From Euryarchaeota archaeon UBA82 (lineage in GTDB: Archaea > Thermoplasmatota > Poseidoniia > Poseidoniales > Poseidoniaceae), in the NCBI GenBank assembly GCA_002496635.1, contig DAKQ01000083.1:1-5392 (forward strand): DNA of 5,392 bases, written 5' to 3'. The notes beneath the pieces were generated by a model. It searched no databases and was not told the origin of the DNA. It saw only the letters and a program-made list of their open reading frames with translations. Below are positions 5,386-5,392 of the stretch, one piece after another. How positions within the stretch are numbered: position 1 is the stretch's first letter; each line of letters starts with the position of its first letter. A program made the position numbers and the translations under genes.

Positions 5386-5392
5386 CCTTTGA

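Noticed and set aside
5366..5388. dif-like recombination site upstream of the HhH gene
   Set aside because: It has 5-base arms and a 6-base centre, but the inner arms read TTAT-6-ATAA, opposite to the ATAA-6-TTAT of known dif sites, and the outer arms do not match.

Overview
The window looks like a piece of an archaeal chromosome, most likely from a marine Euryarchaeota lineage such as Marine Group II (Poseidoniales). This rests on gene style, not on a marker gene. The clues are a very long secreted PPC/PKD-type surface protein with an Asn/Thr-rich stalk, one C-terminal membrane anchor and a cytoplasmic zinc ribbon; a Xer-type tyrosine recombinase; a small helix-hairpin-helix protein with a histone-H1-like Lys/Ala tail; and archaeal-style start signals (short GAGG motif, TATA-like boxes). 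There is no rRNA, tRNA, CRISPR array, insertion sequence or obvious foreign island.

Layout. Positions 1-137 (+) hold the last 44 codons of a gene that begins outside the window; its end faintly resembles the KEOPS subunit Pcc1. Nine bases later a 1095-residue surface-anchored protein starts (147-3434, +). A 111-base spacer with two small inverted repeats separates it from a complete 362-residue XerA/XerC/D-like recombinase (3546-4634, +) with all six catalytic residues. From the right, on the minus strand, come a 165-residue HhH plus H1-like DNA-binding protein (4854-5351) with a TATA-like box near the window edge, and then a 60-residue Cys-containing basic protein (4623-4805). The last gene converges on the recombinase and overlaps its 3' end by 12 bases.

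How the genes fit together. The recombinase and the HhH/H1-like protein both act on the chromosome: site-specific recombination (family knowledge) and probably nucleoid packaging (inference). They converge and are not in one operon, so no shared pathway is shown. The giant surface protein is independent of them. Its most unusual trait is that an extracellular multi-domain region is joined through one membrane helix to a cytosolic four-cysteine zinc-ribbon module.

Nothing here is a clear new multi-gene system. The best leads are the transmembrane protein with the inside zinc ribbon, the RadA-type HhH fused to an H1-like tail, and the small Cys protein, whose coding strand has to be decided against an overlapping antisense frame.
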